In this document: one piece after another, positions 62,001-64,000 of the stretch
Layout: each line of letters opens with the position of its first letter
Position numbering within the stretch: the first letter of the stretch is position 1
Assembly: GCA_964498525.1 (NCBI GenBank)
Contig: CAZCGU010000004.1
Coordinates: 1 to 64,000 of the forward strand
DNA length: 64,000 bases
Direction of reading: 5' to 3'
Source of the DNA: DTU098 sp964498525
GTDB taxonomy: Bacteria > Bacillota > Desulfotomaculia > Desulfotomaculales > Pelotomaculaceae
Position numbers and translations under genes: made by a program
The notes under the pieces: model-generated
The model's input: only the letters and a program-made list of their open reading frames with translations
Databases searched by the model: none
Told to the model about the DNA's origin: nothing

Positions 62001-63343
62001 ATGGCTGACCTGGCCGTGGTCAGCTCGTGTGTAATATCCCTGAGCACTTCCACCGCCGGCATATAGAAGGGAAAGAAATGCGCAAACTCCCGCTCGCCGA
62101 TGCTGTTGGGCCAGGTGAAGCCTCTTTTGTAATATAGATAATAATTTTTAATCGCTTCCGGATTCTTAATTTCCCTTACCCGCGCCAGAACAATGTCGTA
62201 GTAATCCTTTGGATTCTGCAGGAGGGGATATAATTTCAAGCGTTCTTCGGCAATGATGTTTTTTACTCCCTGCCCCGGCTTGCTCTCGATAGCCTGCTGG
62301 GCAGCGCAAACTATCCAAACCGGCAGATTGTGAACTTTAGCCAGCCTGTTTGACAGAACCACCAGGGTTTTTTCATCATCAACCCGCTGCATTTCATCCC
62401 GGTCTTTCATAAACAGGGAGATCTCGTCCAGGAAGATAAGCACCCCGGTATACCCTTCCGCCATAATGGTTTCGACTACGTGATTCAATATGTCTTCAGT
62501 TTCGGCGGGAATTTGGGGCTGCACTTTGAGAAACTCGGTGTAAAACCGCCACAATTTATTCCCGCAGCTCATCTTATAATCAGGCGATTTGTTATCCTGA
62601 ATATCGCGAATAAAATTATCCGCATCTTCAAACTCGTCTTCTGAAAAATATTTCGGATTTTTGAGGAATTTTTTCAGATCCTTGCGGTAACGGTCTAGAT
62701 CTTCTGTCAAAAAACGGTCAGCCAATAATTCCACCGGGTATAGAGAAAGATTCTTTCCTAATTCCAGTTGTAATTGTTCCTTGACCGCATCCAATATATA
62801 TTCCGATAACCTCTTGCCCTTGTCGGTACGGCCCACGGTACCCCCCCCGGAGCCGACCAGCGTTCGGGCAACTACAAATATGCCCCGGTTACCTTTGGTG
62901 TTTTTGGCTTGCAGCCCGCCTTCCCAGAACTGGTAGATGGACTCCCGTTTCCCGCGTCCAGCTTTTTGCTCTTTTGCTTTGATAATGTCCCATGCTTCCT
63001 GACTGCCTAACGCCAGTGAGGCCAGGAAGCAGAGCAGGTGGGATTTACCGGAGCCAAATTCAGCTTGAATCCAGTAGCCCTGCCCGATGAGGTTGTCTTT
63101 CTTTTCCCGTTTATAAGGTGCCGCCATGTTGCGCAGGATATCATTCAGAAATGGACGCACCGGGTCGATCTGAAACTCCTCGATGGTCTGAATCTCCGGT
63201 TTCCTGATTTTCCTGGCTTCAGGCGCATTACAATCGGCCCAGATGTGCTGCTCCAATGAGTATACTGATATTATTTTTTCGGGAACTTCACATATTTCCC
63301 CGAGTGGCTTGCGGTTGGAAAATAAATCACCGTTATTTGGCAT
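59030..63343 (-). CDS. brxC: BREX protein BrxC/PglY, large P-loop ATPase
   Basis: BrxC is the large ATPase of BREX systems, thought to act on DNA in phage exclusion. Seen: Walker A QAEFGSGKSHLL near residue 98, a Walker B GVLIFLDEISLFM near 305, then an arginine-containing AAA region and long helical sections to residue 1437. I chose the ATG at 63343, which has GGAGG eleven bases upstream inside the preceding gene and lies two bases after its stop; the frame reaches 63364 but the extra seven residues precede the SD. It resembles the very large BrxC forms (over 1,100 residues) rather than the classical type 1 form. Confidence 0.88.
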   Translation of the reverse strand: MPNNGDLFSNRKPLGEICEVPEKIISVYSLEQHIWADCNAPEARKIRKPEIQTIEEFQIDPVRPFLNDILRNMAAPYKREKKDNLIGQGYWIQAEFGSGKSHLLCFLASLALGSQEAWDIIKAKEQKAGRGKRESIYQFWEGGLQAKNTKGNRGIFVVARTLVGSGGGTVGRTDKGKRLSEYILDAVKEQLQLELGKNLSLYPVELLADRFLTEDLDRYRKDLKKFLKNPKYFSEDEFEDADNFIRDIQDNKSPDYKMSCGNKLWRFYTEFLKVQPQIPAETEDILNHVVETIMAEGYTGVLIFLDEISLFMKDRDEMQRVDDEKTLVVLSNRLAKVHNLPVWIVCAAQQAIESKPGQGVKNIIAEERLKLYPLLQNPKDYYDIVLARVREIKNPEAIKNYYLYYKRGFTWPNSIGEREFAHFFPFYMPAVEVLRDITHELTTARSAIHFMHQTLKHQIKIKGKELIRLWEYFDEAMEYEEDPSGVHAGLVAIKTKRENEYRAYESCRNQINGLTKGQLKVHGQKGIRIVQTLFLYYIAHRDINGLSVEKIANSVMIERQPDATPEENLQHYETLAEALKNELRQIVQSFDEDKNPLYRFEPVVVGIDPQREFFKARDEAEGNEAIQKESWEALLSIEEWLVHTRQMNMDLADGNKSFLAGFAGAANGVIIDILWQGRHIYGRIDMVDINRIVAEGTPLTGIYSDQDDLDFAVIIARRPVQGKTLDTLMQRVKDKRILFWVPDNLNHEEKSLLLDFAAYRKLVYSWEEKDTDDAVTIINWVAGKLKTEIGKICRLVRSSYGRGRIDALNNTCMDFNIAGELKAVLTPLVDRVLSSVYVSADIKFDPPFEFRKEEGVKLINGIVKTGAIPKGAKPNQNISAAQNFGYSLRVMKKGPEKALNTEDNTYVGDIWQFIDDHLTEGQEMKLDTLYKNFMGVGGPKDYGLTRRMVQIYLLCLVQQGRVQVSVGPQAGLSCQVIDYSNIADIDFSAKVLDKMEKLQKVARPENWEVLRPYLEKIMEKSILAGLTDEQISQKRLEMRNLFKMVREEVRRASENAAALFECLDFANPYGEEMEQVSRLYATDLEASNDIDLLLSALKDIFGYQAFDTMRPDEAELKDLGNRLACYQSVCQLLKYETDLRVGRAYVQHILPDFKDLQLVKQQQKLVAEKMAEFNKYLDEEIKLRNELIGHKPPLQNEDGTIFKLMHEYRLVYIAMHDKATQRCNHAHQSIERLVTGSDFQAIVALEGITALQPEFSSTLHQRLEKLADGVFQCANDSRASLEKQLKAGPLHECDLSFSNYGSIIEKAESSLRQAGEIWEKTVNGKLEVFLNQAIQEKLKQGKDEPIIAALLACSTVEEVRKILLREVAVDPAIVDTINRFLKKIVVKAVKKADFKPSVTVVEEGQIEDIVREFQEFLAKQFADMESDEDTIPVLMLE

Positions 63344-63345
63344 CC

Positions 63346-63873
63346 CTAACCTGTCACCTCCCATAAGTGGTTATCCGCCAATAAATTGCTGGGTAATTTG
63401 TATTCACCGGGGCTGGAATCCAGGTACATGATTATTTCACCCCGTTCCCTTTTGCCGGGGAGCAGGAGGATCACTCTCTTATTATCGGTGGCCATAGTCC
63501 GAAGGAGGTTTAACTCCACATTATAAATAAATATTAGTTCCAAGCCCGTGAGAACAATTAAGTCTTTTTTGTTCAGTTCGCTCCTCAGAAAAGCAGCAAA
63601 AGCCTGGGCAACACGGGTCATAGTAGGTTCGGGCCGGCGGGGCTCGTTTTCTGCCAGCGTTTTAAATTCGGCGTCCGGGATGGAATTCAATATGCCCCGA
63701 TTCACTGATACCGCGCTGGGAAAAAACTCCCCATTGGGCATTTTAGCCTGACACAGTTTAGCGGCGAATCTATCCAAAGCAGCATAGCTGCCCAGGATGC
63801 CATACAAATGCCTGCCCACGGCTACTGAGAGTTTAGACTGCAGGGTTTCTATTATATCCGCCGTCTTTATAAT
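63346..63873 (-). CDS. BrxF-like BREX protein with degenerate P-loop
   Basis: Small protein (about 175 residues) in the position just before brxC. Its layout matches BrxF of type 3 BREX: GILGSYAALDRFAAKL where a Walker A would be (the GKS/T lysine is missing), FFPSAVSVNRGILNSIPD, LIVLTGLELIFIYNVELNLLRTM and RVILLLPGKRERGEIIMYLD. BrxB (DUF1788) is an alternative. Translation probably begins at ATT 63873, with AGGGGGGG five bases upstream and the previous gene's stop overlapping; the first conventional start is a GTG at 63819, which would remove the first 18 residues. Confidence 0.5.
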   Translation of the reverse strand: MIKTADIIETLQSKLSVAVGRHLYGILGSYAALDRFAAKLCQAKMPNGEFFPSAVSVNRGILNSIPDAEFKTLAENEPRRPEPTMTRVAQAFAAFLRSELNKKDLIVLTGLELIFIYNVELNLLRTMATDNKRVILLLPGKRERGEIIMYLDSSPGEYKLPSNLLADNHLWEVTG

Positions 63874-64000
63874 GGGTTCCCCCCCTCAAGTCTTTCTGCC
63901 ACCTGGTCCAGATTTAAAGAAATTGTTATCTGGCTTATATTGTCGATTTCAGAAATTTTGGGGATCAGGTTCATATTGCGAAGCGTGTAGAGAGATTCCT
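63867..64000 (-). CDS. Partial gene, first visible member of the BREX operon
   Basis: Only the last 43 codons are in the window (ending IDNISQITISLNLDQVAERL, then EGGNPL). The TAA overlaps the start region of the BrxF-like gene, so the genes are translationally coupled. The family cannot be recognised from this tail. Position would fit BrxA or another small BREX gene. Confidence 0.45.
   Translation of the reverse strand, partial: ESLYTLRNMNLIPKISEIDNISQITISLNLDQVAERLEGGNPL

Noticed and set aside
51467..63343. Plain assignment as BREX type 4 (BrxC-PglZ-BrxL core)
   Set aside because: Type 4 as described has BrxP and no methylase; a methylase and a BrxF-like gene are present here, so the type was left open.

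Overview
The window looks like a chromosome segment of a spore-forming Clostridia, most like the Peptococcaceae (Desulfotomaculum/Pelotomaculum group). Evidence: sporulation genes (YtxC, YtaF, YhcN-type lipoprotein, PdaB-like, SleB-like, DacF-like), the neighbourhoods ytxC-thrS and polA-mutM-ytaF-coaE known from Firmicutes, a T-box on thrS, and frequent GTG/TTG starts behind strong Shine-Dalgarno (SD) sequences. No species is claimed.

Layout. (1) 0-5 kb: a C-terminally truncated SipW-like signal peptidase behind a cyclic-di-GMP-I riboswitch, thrS with T-box and consensus promoter, then ytxC, with degenerate repeats between. (2) 5.4-8.7 kb: a four-gene catabolic operon pairing a split altronate-dehydratase-like (UxaA) enzyme with a split aconitase X. 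(3) 8.9-17 kb: HtpX, a CaCA cation exchanger behind a structured metal-type leader, a BaiN/HI0933 flavoprotein whose 3' end is reiterated, a GNAT-like protein, a thioesterase and two paralogous secreted dockerin proteins. (4) 17.3-31.5 kb: a complete type III-A CRISPR locus, all on the minus strand: cas10-csm2-csm3-csm4-csm5-cas6, leader, 51-repeat array, cas1, cas2, csm6. cas1 has an in-frame amber codon. Decayed fragments of further cas10 and csm6 copies lie at both ends of the locus. (5) 32-50.5 kb: housekeeping, envelope and sporulation genes (tRNA-Val, dacF, pdaB-like, yhcN, dedA, SEC-C protein, ctp, polA, mutM, ytaF, coaE, lytic transglycosylase, Na+/solute symporter pair, sleB, psd-pssA). 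(6) 50.8-64 kb: tRNA-Leu, a gene-poor stretch, then a BREX-like phage-defence operon on the minus strand entering from the right edge: unknown partial gene, BrxF-like, BrxC, PglZ, adenine methyltransferase, BrxL.

How it fits together. Two anti-phage systems dominate. In the type III-A locus, Cas6 processes a minus-strand array transcript, Csm2-5 with Cas10 form the RNA-guided complex, and Csm6 is the cyclic-oligoadenylate-activated RNase. Many spacers read as coding sequence on the plus strand, two with an SD plus ATG, so the crRNAs would be antisense to phage mRNA. Several spacer pairs are diverged versions of the same target gene. The cas1 nonsense codon suggests that adaptation may have stopped while interference stays intact. 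The BREX-like operon mixes components of different described BREX types. All calls come from reading the sequence; none was checked against a database.
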